Assembly (NCBI GenBank): GCA_030015575.1
Contig: JASDDO010000001.1
Coordinates: forward strand, 513,541,772-513,605,771
Length of the DNA stretch: 64,000 nt
Source of the DNA: Agapanthus africanus
Taxonomy: Eukaryota > Streptophyta > Magnoliopsida > Asparagales > Amaryllidaceae
Direction of reading: 5' to 3'
Below the pieces are notes generated by a model. It was not told the DNA's origin, did no database searches, and saw only the letters and a list, made by a program, of their open reading frames with translations. The translations under genes were made by a program, and so were the position numbers. Every line of letters begins with the position of its first letter. The stretch's first letter is position 1. Below are positions 25,570 to 38,000 of the stretch, one piece after another.

Positions 25570-25740
25570 GAAAGATTGGCGAACTTGTAGCGTATAATTA
25601 ATCCCGGCTAGTCTTTCCTTTTAGGGTTTGAAGGAAGATTTGATTAAAACAGTGGGAGACATCCTGATTAGTTATATTAGATAACCAATCTAATCTTGCA
25701 AGAGCATACGCTGAGTGATTTCTTCTCTCTCTCTCCTGGT

Positions 25741-28480
25741 AGCGACCATATCACGCCTTAATCAAGATAATAATACGGATGTATTGACCGAACCCGCTTA
25801 TTATACTGAGCTGGGGAACGTTGGTCCCGCTCCAATTTATAATAGTTATAAGACAGAGCAGGAAATTGGGGATTACCAGAATTCCCGTGCCGCCCAAACG
25901 AAGAAAGTGCATGCTGATGCATCATCTTCGGGTGTGTTCATTACATAGAACTGTTTTTCAGTATCCTTTACGTCCTGGGTATGAGATACCAGATCAGGAT
26001 CCCGCATATGTAATCTATTACATAGTCTACAGAAAGGTAGAGAACTGAGAACGGGTGATAAGTTTCATGAGACAGAAAATGGTGCAAGTGTTGCAACCAA
26101 GTCTGTTGGTCACTGTCACCATGTATTACCAGAATACATTGATTCTGAACGAATGTTATTAGATACCGAACCTAATATACAACATCATATTAGTCTCTTT
26201 ATTAGTAAAGAAAGGACATAATTTTGTATTGTTGCTTAATGTTTTGAACATTTCCTATATTAAGGGTTGATCGGTTCAGGCACGTTTTCTAAAAGTATAG
26301 ACGTTCTAAATCAAACTACGGTTCTTAGTATACAGAACACACACAAGAGGAATAGTTCAGAAATGAACGAATCCTTCTTGAAGTATTGTAGACTAGGTCA
26401 TATCAATGCGACCCGACTAGCCAAGTTGCATTTTAGATGCATATTTAAATTAGTTTAAATTTACATCTTATGAAAGTTGCCGGTCATGTCACAGAGATAA
26501 GATGACCACAGCTCCGTTTATTGGAAACAGAGAAAGAGTTAGTGAACTCTTAGGATTGATACATGATGATGTATGATGGTCCACTGTCTATACATGCCAA
26601 GACCGGTTCTTTGTACTTTATTATATTCACTGATTATATCTCAAGATTCAGACATATGTTCCTATTGAAACACAAGTCTGAACCTTTTGAGATATTCACA
26701 GAATATAAGTTAGAAGTAGAGAACCAAAAAACGTGTATAAGTATTATGTCCTTTGATGAGATCAAGGAGGAGAATACTCGGGCACGGGATTCCTGGACTA
26801 TTCTAAAGGAGAATGAGATTCTCTCTCAGCATTACTCCTCCGTATACACCACAACACGTCGGTGTATCGGGGCGGAGCAATTACACCCTATGTGATATGG
26901 TGTGCTCTATGATGAGTACTACTGAGTTCCTATTTCCTTTTAGGATTTATGCACTTGAGAAGTTACATACTTATTGAATAGGGTTCCAAACCAAATTTGA
27001 TGCCTACCACTTCATATGTGATATGGAAAGGGAAGAGTCCATATCTTAATTTTGTTAAGATTTGGGGTTGTCCGGCCTATGTCTAAAAGCAAAATCCGGA
27101 AAAGCTCGACGCAATGTCTGTTATGTAGAATTGGAAAGATTCCAGCTATACAAACTGCAGCTGATGATTTGGTAGAACCAAAGGATTCAATAGTTTCCAA
27201 CGAATCTCAGCCTCTCCGCCGATCTAGTAAGGTTCCTCACCCACCTGAGAGATACTTCGGTTTTCTCTATGACAGTGGGAGCGAGGATTGCATCATGAGA
27301 TGATGACCCAACTAGTTTCGAGTGGGACTCTGTATGAATGGCTGGATGCTTATCGAACTGAGATGGAATCCTTATACACCAACAAAGTATGGACTTTGGT
27401 TGCTTTATCTGAAGGGTTAAATCCACATCAGGAGCAAGTATATCTTAAGAAGATTACTTGGTGTACATGGAAAAGTTGAGACTTTCAAAGCTATGCTTAA
27501 GTCCATCCATATCCTACTTGCCATGGCTACATACCATGACTACGATATCTGGTGGTTGGGTGTCATGACTGCTTTTCTAAATGATGTTTTAGAAAAGAGC
27601 GTCTATAAGTACACAGCCAGAGGGCTTCGTAGACAGTGGGAGCAGCGGAAACGTGTGCAAGATGTTTTATGTGATAAAACAGACATCACGGAGTTGGAAC
27701 ATCTATTTTGATGTTGTAGTCAAAGAGTTTGACTTCATCAAAATGGTAGATGAACCTTGTATATACCAAAAGGTAGTAGGGAGTATGGTGGTGATCCTCG
27801 TAGAGTACGTGGATGACATACTCTTGATAGGGAAGGAGTTTCCTATGCTACGCTCGGTCAATCTCCGCTTATCACAATGATTCTCCATATAGGATCAAAG
27901 TGATACCTCCTAAATCCTTAGTTTGGATCTATGAGATAGATCTAAGTGGACCTTAGGATCCTCACTAGTTGTAGTGAGATGGTATCAATTGATCCTGGGG
28001 AGAATCACTGGAAAGGTTCCAGGATGATAAGGACGACTGAATGTCAGTCACAAGCATTGTCTTTACCCTCAGTAAAGGGACGGTATGTTGGAAGAGTTCC
28101 AAGCTAGATACCGTGACTTACTAGACGATTAAAGGCAAGATACATCGTTACCAAGGATGCTACCAATGAGGCAGTCGGATATATATAGGTTCATGAGATG
28201 AACTTCGTTCCTACCATTTTGTGACAATGGAGTTATGGCTTTAGCCAAGGAACTGCCGTCCCATCTGAAATCCAGATATTCTTCTTAGGCAGTATCACCT
28301 GATCATAAAGATAGTTGATCTCCAGGAAGATCGAGGTTAGGAGAGTAGACACAGAAGCCAACAGCGCGGATCCACTCACGAAGGCCTTTTTCCCAGTAGA
28401 GACTTTTATGGGATGGTTGAGTATGAGATACTTAAACCGCAGCTAATTGTTGGGTATGTGATACCTCAACAGATAGCCCT
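25741..28480 (+). pseudogene. C Copia pol fossil (no gag)
   Basis: The N-terminal stretch near 25.78-25.95 kb reads VLTEPAYYTELGNVG and YKTEQEIGDYQNS, very like D and partly like A, and runs toward the protease region; a Copia gag is not present. Integrase traces lie near 26.3-26.9 kb (RLGHI, FSRF-type core, the TPQHN region) and RT traces near 27.3-27.9 kb (NKVWTL, AMATYHDYDIW, YVDDILLIG). RNase H is very worn to about 28.4 kb. The pol stretch is shortened and carries more than ten breaks. Fossil. Confidence 0.85.
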
Positions 28481-28484
28481 AGTG

Positions 28485-28496
28485 CAAGTGGGAGAT
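28485..28496 (+). other. C polypurine tract
   Basis: CAAGTGGGAGAT directly before the 3' LTR. Confidence 0.9.
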
Positions 28497-30656
28497 TGTT
28501 AGTTATATGTATGCCCTAGAGGCCATTACTGTACATACGATGTATATTGTAGTGGATGCTAGGACATATATAGGGAGGACTTTCTTGCTCGACATGATAG
28601 TATGCTATTTGGTTGCACTTTATCTTAATATGTACTCTGATTGTCTCTATGTTACATGTTGATAAAGGCCTTAGGATATGTACTCAACTACTGGGACTAT
28701 GATGAGATCATACTAGTGGGGCCACGGTAGTCGACGAGTACATCCTATAACTGTTCCTAGTCGAGGGTGTATCGAGACAGGGCATCGATACACCAGAGTA
28801 GACTAGCGTATACGCATCTTGACCCATATGATGGGTGATGGATTATCACATATCCATCGGTGTTTGACATCAAGGATGGTGTACGGGTGCTCAGTGGAGA
28901 CTGGGTACACTGGAAGGACTCGCCGAGAACTCCCAGATGGTATTATACATCACGTCAGATGGCAGTTCTCCGGTGACACTGGTACAGAGTAGTCTGTTGA
29001 CCCGAGATCGTCATAGAGTCTTGTGTGATTCCTACTGTGCTTTCATTTCCATCATACCATGTCCAAGAGGGCGTGCAAAAAGGTGGCTTTTGGGTACAGT
29101 TTCGAATCACATGGAGGCAATGAGCGATAGGAGGGGATTCGTCTCTCCCGGTATAGGGAGTTGATGTTGCGCTGTGTTCGATTGGCTATAACCGGAAATC
29201 CCTGGCCAAGGTTGCTGAGATTTATTGGTAAGTGTTATCAGTAGTTTCTCGAACTGTTATAAACCTCAAATCGACACGACTTATCGAGCTACTGGGGTCT
29301 GACGTTTACCACCCCTAGACGAGATATGCGACATATCAGACGACGAGAACAGACTGTACGGAAGTGTTACTGATTGGATTCATGAGAGAATGTACAGGCT
29401 TGCTTGTTGATCTTCTGAGCGCTCAATACCTGGGTGGCTGTTACGTTTAGCTGACCGCTTGCAGCTTGTGGGTGTTTGATATGATCATCACATACTGCCG
29501 GCGTATTGACGATTTTTTAGAGTCCTACACAGAGGTTTCTTGGCTAAGGCAAAACGGAGTAGGAGCACATATGTGATATGTGCAGGACCGAGGATAATGC
29601 GGTATGTGATACCGTATTGGATTCTCGCGATATGAGATATCGGCCGGGTATATATGATATAGCCGGGTCATCGTATTAGTCAGTTATATGCGATATAGCC
29701 GGATTGTCGGATCAAGTGTTGAATCGATAATTTAATGTATAATAATATATATGATATATTAAATTACATTAACTAATATTAGCTCACTAAAAGATTCATT
29801 TTCTCACGGGATAATACATTGATATATATGCGATATATGTTAATTGTATTATTTTCTATTGTTACAAAATATATTGTATATGTGATATATAATATTGTAA
29901 CATGTTAGGGTTACAAATTTAACAATAGTTTAGGGTTTAAACTTGGTTAGGGTTTGGATTAGGGTTAGCTTTTGCATGAAGCTTCCATAAAGCTTCATGA
30001 AGCTTTGACTTTGTGTTTTGCTTGATATTTTGTGAAGATATTATGTTAACCCAATCCAAACCATTAACTCTAGTTAATTCTCTACAAGTGTTAACTCCTT
30101 CATGCTTAACCCTTGGTTAGATTTGTAACCACTACAATAATTCATTATTCATCACAAAAGGATTCTATCATCTTCTTCCTTGAGTTCCTTCTTGAAAAAG
30201 CTTTCTATTTTTGCTTTTGTGATGAATGTGAGTGAGAAAAAGATTATAAATGAGATCAAAAATCCTACTTCATCATCCTCATCTATCCTTGCCATTTAGA
30301 GGAGGGTGTTCACATCATTTCATGAGTGATAGCTTGTGTTAACGAAACTTCAAGGTAGATCATCTATGTTATCGAAGATCGGAAGCAAGACTGCATCTTT
30401 CTTTTCGTGGAACCTCTCGAGAGTCCGGAACACGATGATCGCAGTGAAGGGACTTCAACACGGAGCTTAAGAAGTGAAGGACCGCATCTACAAAGGTTGT
30501 AATCCCTCTCAGTTAGTGTTACAATGTTTAACATGCTAGTTTTCGCCTAAACATTAGTTTAAAGATCCGGCTTTGGGTTATTCGGCACGGCTAAAATAAA
30601 AATCGGGCATGGTTGATGCCTCCTAGAACCTTGTGAGCGTGCCTAGCAACCCTATA
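28497..30656 (+). repeat. C 3' LTR
   Basis: 2160 bases, same start as 20528 and the same internal order; it ends just before the target duplication TCTTT. Confidence 0.94.
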
Positions 30657-31830
30657 TCTTTATCCTGATATGTGTATTTTTTTCTATTGACATTTTATAT
30701 TGCTTGCGCATATTGATAAAAACTCGATACAGTAGTATACTATTATAGTTTGACTTTATCTTAACATGTGCATATGTTATACTCAATATAACATATGATT
30801 GTTACATGTTGATAAAGATCATAAGATTTTGCTTGACTACCAACATTATGATGGCGATCATACTTGTTGGAGCTGGGTAGTCCATAAGCACATCCTTAAA
30901 GGTCCCAAGTTGCAGGAGTATCGAGATCAGGCATCGATACTCCAGAGTAGACTTATGTATACGTTTCTAGACCATGACGAGAGGCGGTGGTTGGTCCTAC
31001 AACCATTGGTGTGATCACCTAAGATTGTATACAGGTACTCACTGGGGGTGAGTACACTGGACGAACTCACTAAGAACCTCTAGATGGTATTATACCTATC
31101 ATTAGATAGCGGTTCTCAGATGACATGAGTACATGTTAGTCTTAGGACCTGAGGTCATCATTTGTCTCATGTGAGTTCCCATTGTGCTTTGATCACTACC
31201 CTACCATGGCTCTACTGAGTTGTGCAAACAGGTTTTGGTTGGGTACAGTCCCGAGCCACATGGAGGCAGTGAGTGATTTTGTCAGGGATTCGTATCTCCC
31301 GATATAGGGAGTCGATATCGCACTGTGTCTAGTTAGCTAGAACCATAATACCTTGGCCAAGGCAGTTGAGAACTGCTGTTGGTTAGATCAGTGGTTTCTC
31401 GGAATGGTCCTGGGCCAAATTGACACGACTTATCGGGTCAGTAGGGGTCTGACGTTTACCATCCCCTAGTCCCGGTATACGATACTCTTAGACGAAGAGA
31501 TCGGACTGTATGGAGATTGTCATGGATAGGCTCAGCAGGGGTCCGGATGAGCTTGCTCGTCGGCCTTCTTTTCAACAGGTATCCGGGTAGCTGTTACGTA
31601 CAGCTAGTGCCGCTGACGTGCTTGTGATTAAACCCACTACCACTGTACTATTGAGGCTTTAGAGTCCCACATAGAGGGTTTCTCTGATTCAGACAAAACG
31701 ATCTGGTGGCCGTATGTTTATACGTGCAGGGTTTCAATCGAATGATAATACAAGCCGGCTTAGGATTAAGCCGGATTATTAAATCAGGTATTGATTTAAT
31801 AATTTACGTGTACATATTTCGATGTGTATA
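30657..31830 (+). repeat. A 3' LTR, third piece
   Basis: Resumes the A LTR (GATATGTGTATTT, then the blocks seen at 2961-4119 in the 5' LTR) with about 10% differences, and stops at 31830 where G begins. GTATA at 31826-31830 is the expected left target copy for G. The rest of this LTR should follow G, beyond the window. Confidence 0.9.
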
Positions 31831-31840
31831 TGCTGGGTTC
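31831..31840 (-). repeat. G LTR, first 10 bases
   Basis: TGCTGGGTTC is the edge of G. The last five bases GGTTC (31836-31840) are the target duplicated by F, with the second copy at 43818-43822. Confidence 0.8.
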
Positions 31841-33413
31841 TGATTGACAGAGTACGTGCGTGTTCAAGTTTAGTTTTAAAGACCGCAATCAAGACGGTTT
31901 CGCTTGTAGCTAGCCGGTTGAGTACGGGTCGTCCGCAGGGAGATAGGAGTCTTTTTCAAAGTGTTTTAACGAGTTAAGTCCTGTGTTCAGATTTTGTTGG
32001 ATTATCTAAGTATTGAGTTGATATTTAAAGAGAGCATGTTAGGGTTAGGATTAGGTTAGTTTGAGTTAGGAGTCTCCACATCTTTCGTTGCCCCTCTTAA
32101 TATCGGTGTTACGGTAATCGGCAACAACGGGGATTAGCACGACTAGGAAGGACTTTGCGAGTATAAGCTAGGCTTTCCAACGCATAAGTCTTCCTTTTGG
32201 TGCTTGTCCGTCCGTTCTTGGCTCTTAGCCATAACCTCCGGTTAATTCAACCACAACCGGTCTCACTACGGAATCACCGCTATCATGTAGGATAGGGTGC
32301 CGTAAGGAGCGGATTGTGGTTCAATTAACGGGAGTCGATTTAAGCTGTTGGGCAAGGAAAGAGTGAGAGAGATTTGCTTCTCTCAAACTTCCCTTATCCT
32401 ACCCTAACACGTATTAACTACTCACACATCATGATAAGGAAAAACAAAACAAAACAAAAGAGGAAGATAGAAAGAAGGAGATTAGAAGAATACGACTAAC
32501 TATTTGCGACCTCACCTTGGTGAGGATCGAGCGTAAGTATCATTGTCGTATGAATGATAAAGAAAAAGAGAGAGAAAAGAAACAACAAGGAAATAACAAC
32601 AACTACTTAACAATTAAAATTACAACAGGTAAAGAAAGAGCAAGACAAGCATGATAATAAAATGATCTTCTTTATTTACCATTCCTCTCTCACAAAGCTC
32701 ACTACAAGTTTAATGGAGAAGAGATGAGAAGAAGAAGAACATGTAAACTAAATCCTAGAAAAAGAAAATACAAGAAAGGACCCTTTCCTTCACAAAGTTC
32801 TGGGCTATTTATAGGCTGGAGAATGGAAACCTAGGGCAACCACCAGAACAAAAACGAAAAGACAAAAATACCCCCAAAATCTCTGCGCCTGCGGCGCCCG
32901 TACGGCCGCGGATCCGCGGCCTGGACCCCACTTTGGCCGCGGATCCGCGGTCCTGTTGATGAATTGGATCTTGGGCTTTCTTGTGGTCCCCTGGTTTGCT
33001 GTCTTCTGTTCTCTGGTTCATATATTTTCTGAAAATACTTCCACATTTCTTCCAGAATTTCTGTTGAGGGAAAGGTGGACTTTTTGTCAAGATTTTATCA
33101 TGATTGCCTCGAGCTCCACGTAGATCTCTTGGATTTTGTGCTACTATTGAGCCTTGTGCATGAGAATGACATTGATTCGACCTTTTGTCTTCCTAAACTG
33201 GTATCTGGCAACATACGGATGCAGAGCGGAGACCGTGTTTTATCTGTGGTTGGCAGGAACCCGGATTTTTTCGTGTTTTCCATGAATTTCACCGTTTTAG
33301 AACCGAGAACCTGTATCCTGCAATTGACTAGCAAACACGGCTCAAGAGTATCTACGGATATGCAATGTGATAAAAATTGGGCGGTATGAAAATGTAAAAA
33401 TCTGATATGAACA
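31841..33413 (-). repeat. F 3' LTR
   Basis: 1573 bases, TGATTGACAGAGTACGTGCG to ...GATATGAACA on the plus strand, the same length as the other LTR. Contains the GC palindrome pair (32904-32950) and a minus-strand TATAAATA (32806-32813). Confidence 0.95.
32904..32950 (-). repeat. GC palindrome pair in F 3' LTR
   Basis: GGCCGCGGATCCGCGGCC (32904-32921) and GGCCGCGGATCCGCGG (32935-32950), 13 bases apart. Confidence 0.92.
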
Positions 33414-33415
33414 AA

Positions 33416-33429
33416 TACCCCCAAACTTA
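33416..33429 (-). other. F polypurine tract
   Basis: TAAGTTTGGGGGTA on the minus strand, two bases before the 3' LTR. Confidence 0.85.
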
Positions 33430-34860
33430 TCATTTGCTCGTCCCGAGCAAAGCCCATTTATTCACAAAAAATTTCCTAACTTCACTTTCGCAGGGAACGC
33501 GATTGCACTGAGCATGTGCAACAAGCCGTTAAACCTCTAGGTGTCCCTAGTAGGAGGAGTGTTGTCTCCTGAGGGTTTTCAACGGATACTACCCACAAAA
33601 TCCGGTCAAGTTGGTTTGTAAAAATGACTAAGTTTCAAACCTTAAAGTTTTGTTTTAGAAAATAACAATTCTATAATCCTAAGTCTAGACTATCGAACCT
33701 TTATTTTTCACACCTCGCTTCTTATTTAACTACAGATTTTATATGTCTTTACGTGCAGTGCGAATAGTGTCGTTAAGTTCCAGAAGGATCGATTAAAGTC
33801 ATCATGTCGCACAATAAAGCCCAGATAACAATTTTAAAAGGATCACATAAGTTTTATAAAGAGTTAAGCATTTTTCAAGTTTCGTTTTCCAGTAAGGTTT
33901 CAACTTCAGAATTTCTATCTTCCTTAACAGGAAACTAAGTCGTATTTTTCACTCCACCTTTTTCTTTTTTTTTTTTCATTTCATACACACCTCTGTGAAC
34001 GTGCAATAGTCTTTATCAAAGAGTAAAACCTTCATATCTCCGTTTAAATTTTTTTTTAAAGCCTGTCTTTTATCAAGATTATTCTCACACAAAGAACCGT
34101 TAGGAATTTTAACTCGGAGAGAACACTTGCTTGACTTTGTTTTAAACTGGACTTTCTAGGCTTCTTAGCGAGCTTTGGGCCAATGCACCCAAACCAGTTG
34201 GTTTTAGGGCATTAGGTGTAGAAACACCCCAGCGGAGTTAATTACTCAAGTTAACTAGGTCCAAAAACAAAAGACTGTTTGTCGTGAAAATCAGATGATT
34301 TAATACGAACGGAGATATAACCGGTAGTTCAAATATTTTTTTTGGATAAAAGACGTGTTTAGTGGGTTTGGTGTGTAATCATTCCAATCAAGTTTTAGAT
34401 GGGTTATTTTTCAGACTTAGCTCCAATTACGGCATCAATAACATTCCTTCATATTCGCTTTACTTCATAAACTATTCTTGATATTACTTATTTCAGAACA
34501 AACCTATTTGATCCTCAGAAAATCATTTACCTGTTTAAAAGTTTTTAAACATAAAAGACTTGTCATCTAATTCCCAAAACTCACGACACGTGTAGTGTGA
34601 TGTAAAGACGTATATCAGCTATAGTTAACATCAAAGGAGAGTTATCTTTCAGGTTTTCAAAATCCAAACATAAGATCTAGTTATTCCTATTTTTTCAAAC
34701 AAAAACCGTCGAATGTTGAATCAGAGTTCTTCCACAAGCTAACTTAAAAAAGTTTTTATATTTTTTAGAAAATTTTCAAATTTTTATGGATTTTATGGAT
34801 ATTAATATGCAGATGCAAAATGTACATATGAATGCGAAGGTAAGAAATGCGTACCGAGCG

Positions 34861-35036
34861 TACCCCCAAACTTAAACTGGACAGTGTCCTCACTGTCGTT
34901 GCATGAAGAGAGTAGTTGGAAGGTTCAAAATTGTCGGTTAGTGATACACAAATTTTTATTTATTTTTGTTTTTAAAGAAAAGAAAAAGAATATACACAAA
35001 TATAGACAAAATGGTTTGTACATACCCCCAAACTTA
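34861..35036 (-). repeat. two internal polypurine-tract copies in F
   Basis: TAAGTTTGGGGGTA (minus) at 34861-34874 and 35023-35036, each beside a CAGTGTCC motif (plus strand, near 34881 and 35043). They are copies of the LTR-adjacent tract within a duplicated segment of about 40 bases. Confidence 0.8.
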
Positions 35037-35098
35037 TTTGGAACAGTGTCCGCTGTTCTTGGCTGGATAACCGAAGTTTGGAGGTAGGCAGAGGAAAA

Positions 35099-38000
35099 TC
35101 ATTCAGGGTAAACCGGCTCTTGTAAGAACAGGAGCTCCTCTGTTGGTTTGGCGCTAAGGTACGGTTTGCATCGGTGTCCGTTCACTTTGAAAAGTGAACC
35201 GTCCTTTGGATTTTCCAAATCCACAGCGCCCTGCGGATACACATTCCGCACAAAATACGGCCCTTTCCAGCGAGATCTGAGCTTTCCAGGATGGAAGTGA
35301 AGTCGGGTGTCGTAAAGTAATACCTGCTGACCAGGTACGAAGGTTTTGCGCAAAAGGTGTTTATCGTGAAACACCTTCGTTCGGTTCTTAACAACAACCG
35401 CGTTATCGTAAGCCTCATCCCTAAGCTCGTTCAGTTCGTTCAACTGCAGCTTCCGATGGCTGCCCGCATCATCAAGAGACAGATTCAGCTCCTTTATCGC
35501 CCAAAATGCGCGATGCTCGATTTCGACAGGAAGGTAGCAGGCTTTTCCGTACACAAGCCGATAGGGAGACATGCCAAGGTTGGTCTTATAAGCGGTTCTA
35601 AATGCCCAAATGGCATTAGTGAGTTTCAGAGACCAATCCTTACGGTTCTTAGAAACCGTCTTCTCCAGTATCTGCTTGATTTGCCGATTTGAAACTTCGG
35701 CCTGCCCGCAGGTTTGGGGGTGGTAGGGCGTAGAAAGCTTATGATTAATGGAGTATTTCCGCATCAAGGCCTCGAAAGTCCTATTGCAGAAATGACTTCC
35801 ATTGTCGCTAATGATCGCTCGGGGGTGCCCAAACCGTGAGAAGATGTTTTCTTTAAGGAACCTAACGACAACCTTGTTGTCATTAGTCCGGCTGGGCACA
35901 GCCTCGACCCATTTAGAGACGTAATCAACAACTAGAAGAATGTACAAGTTCCCAAAAGAGCTGGGAAACGGCCCCATGAAGTCTATCCCCCAAACATCGA
36001 AAATCTCCACAACCAAGATCGGTTGGAGCGGCATCTCATTCCTCCGGGATATCCGGCCCATGTGTTGGCACCGGGAGCAAGTCTTGCAATAGTCGTGAGC
36101 GTCTTTGAAAAGTTGTGGCCAGTAGAAACCACATTGCAAGATCTTCTCAGCTGTCTTTCTGGGCCCAAAATGCCCGCCACACGCTTGATCGTGGCAAAAT
36201 GACAGCACACTCTTGAATTCCTCATCAGGGACACACCGACGAATAATCTGGTCGGGACAGTACTTGAACAAGTAGGGTTCGTCCCAGTAAAAATGTTTTA
36301 CTTGGGATAAGAAGCGAAGTCTGTCCTGACTCGACCATTCAGTCGGTAGTAATCCCGTGGCCAAATAGTTCACAATATCTGCGAACCAGGGTTCGCATGA
36401 TACTGTCAAGAGTTGTTCATCCGGGAAAACGTCGTTGATCGGAATTGGAAGCGAAGGCGAAGAAGGAAGTCGAGAGAGATGGTCGGCAACTACGTTTTCA
36501 CATCCTCGTTTGTCCTTAATGACAAGGTCAAACTCTTGGAGCAAGAGGATCCAACGTATTAACCGAGACTTTGCATCTTTCTTCGCAAAAAGATGGCGCA
36601 GAGCTGAATGGTCAGTGTAGACAATGACTGGGGAGTCGATGAGGTAGGGCCTGAAATTTTCTAAAGCAAATACAACAGCTAAGAATTCCTTCTCAGTTGT
36701 AGTATAATTGAGTTGTGCGTCGTTCAGGGTTCGGCTTGCATAATAGATTACGTGCGGCATCTTGTTGATGTGCTGTCCAAGGACAGCACCGATGGCAAAG
36801 TCGGATGCATCGCACATAATCTCGAATGGGTGCGTCCAGTCAGGAGAAGAAAGAACGGGAGCAGAAGTGAGTGAGCGTTTCAGTGACTCGAAGGCAGTCA
36901 CACAGCTCGAGTTGAAGTTGAAAGGCGTATCCTTGGCCAGCAAAAGAGTCAAGGGCCTAGCAATCTTGCTAAAGTCCTTGATAAACCGTCTATAGAAACC
37001 GGCATGGCCAAGGAAGGCTCGGATATCTCTGACGTATCGGGGAGGAGGCAGATTGGAAATGACCTCAATCTTTGCTTTGTCAACCTCTATGCCATTTTGC
37101 GAGATGATATGTCCTAAGACAATACCTTCGCGCACCATGAAGTGGCATTTCTCCCAGTTCAAAGTGAGATTCTTGTCCTTACATCGGGTAAGGACAGCGT
37201 CAAGATGCAGCAAACACTCGTTGAAGGAGTCACCGAAGATGGAGAAGTCATCCATGAAAATCTCCAGAAATTTTTCCACCATGTCCGAGAAAATTCCCAT
37301 CATACACCGCTGGAAGGTAGCGGGCGCATTGCATAACCCAAAGGGCATGCGTCGATATGCAAACGTGCCGAAAGGACAAGTGAAAGTGGTCTTGTCCTGG
37401 TCTTTTTCGGCGATGGGAATTTGATTATAACCAGAGTAGCCATCAAGAAAACAATAGTACTCATGTCCGGCCAATCGTTCCAGCATCTGGTCAATGAAGG
37501 GTAGCGGAAAGTGGTCTTTCCGTGTTGCGGCGTTGAGTTTTCTGTAATCAATGCAAACTCGCCACCCAGTTTGGGTGCGAGTAGGGATCAACTCATTCGC
37601 CTCGTTGGTTATGACCGTGATGCCCGACTTCTTGGGGACAACGTGGATGGGGCTAACCCACTGGCTATCAGAGATAGGGTAAATGATACCACTATCTAGA
37701 CATTTGACGATCTCCTTCTTCACAGCCTCCTTCATGACTGGATTAAGACGTCTTTGTGGATCCCGGGCTGGTTTGGCATCATCCATCAGATGAATGTGAT
37801 GCTCAACGATGAGGGGACTAATCCCCTTGATGTCCGCCATGGACCAGCCAAAAGCTTGCCTGTTGCTGTGCAAGACCGCGAGAAGGGCTTTCTCTTGCTC
37901 GGGAGCTAGAGAAGCAGAGATGATGATAGGTAGGGTCTCGTTCTCACCTAAGTAAGCGTACTTAAGGTGAGACGGCAACGGCTTGAGTTCGAGCGTTGGA

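Larger units (their letters stand above)
22701..25740 (+). other. C long untranslated leader
   Basis: About 3 kb without a domain-bearing frame. It holds the GC palindrome pair (22885-22933), a direct repeat of GTTAGGCATGCGATGTCTAA (23893 and 23935), two copies of the stem-loop module (hairpins 24730-24750 and 24877-24893), the GGTTTT/AAAACC hairpin (25031-25046), three TTGGC-ATGC-GTCAA motifs (25103-25294), the shared GNRA block (25455-25569), and a pyrimidine tract just before about 25.74 kb. Confidence 0.8.
20528..30656 (+). mobile_element. Copia element C
   Basis: A complete insertion in the A 3' LTR, flanked by the target duplication TCTTT (20523-20527 and 30657-30661). Both LTRs are 2160 bases and about 97% alike by eye, giving about 1.2 million years at 1.3e-8 per site per year. 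The parts are 5' LTR, primer site, about 3-kb leader, worn pol, polypurine tract and 3' LTR. Gag is not recognisable. Broken, with more than ten breaks in pol. Confidence 0.94.
2844..31830 (+). mobile_element. Copia element A, host of the nest (3' end outside window)
   Basis: The order is LTR, primer site, leader, pol, polypurine tract, LTR on the plus strand. Its own sequence is 2844-10728, 20472-20527 and 30657-31830 (the 5-base TCTTT at 30657-30661 is the duplicated target of C). The rest is B and C. The 3' LTR breaks off at 31830 where G begins; about 870 bases of it should lie beyond the window. LTR divergence by eye is about 10%, which makes A the oldest complete-looking element here (order of 4 million years at 1.3e-8 per site per year). 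Broken, with several breaks in pol and no recognisable gag. Confidence 0.9.
33414..35098 (-). other. F region between pol and 3' LTR
   Basis: About 1.7 kb without a coding frame on the minus strand. Relatives of Athila may carry an env-like gene here; none is visible. On the minus strand the purine tract TAAGTTTGGGGGTA occurs three times: next to the LTR (33416-33429) and internally (34861-34874 and 35023-35036). The two internal copies are each preceded (minus strand) by a GGACAC/AACAGTGTCC-type stretch. Confidence 0.75.

Noticed and set aside
31841-33413. Open frames of about 70-119 codons inside the F LTRs
   Set aside because: Present in both LTRs because the LTRs are duplicates; no domain, and several overlap in opposite directions.
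33414-35098. Env-like gene in F
   Set aside because: No sense-strand frame of useful length, no signal or membrane segment; region appears non-coding.
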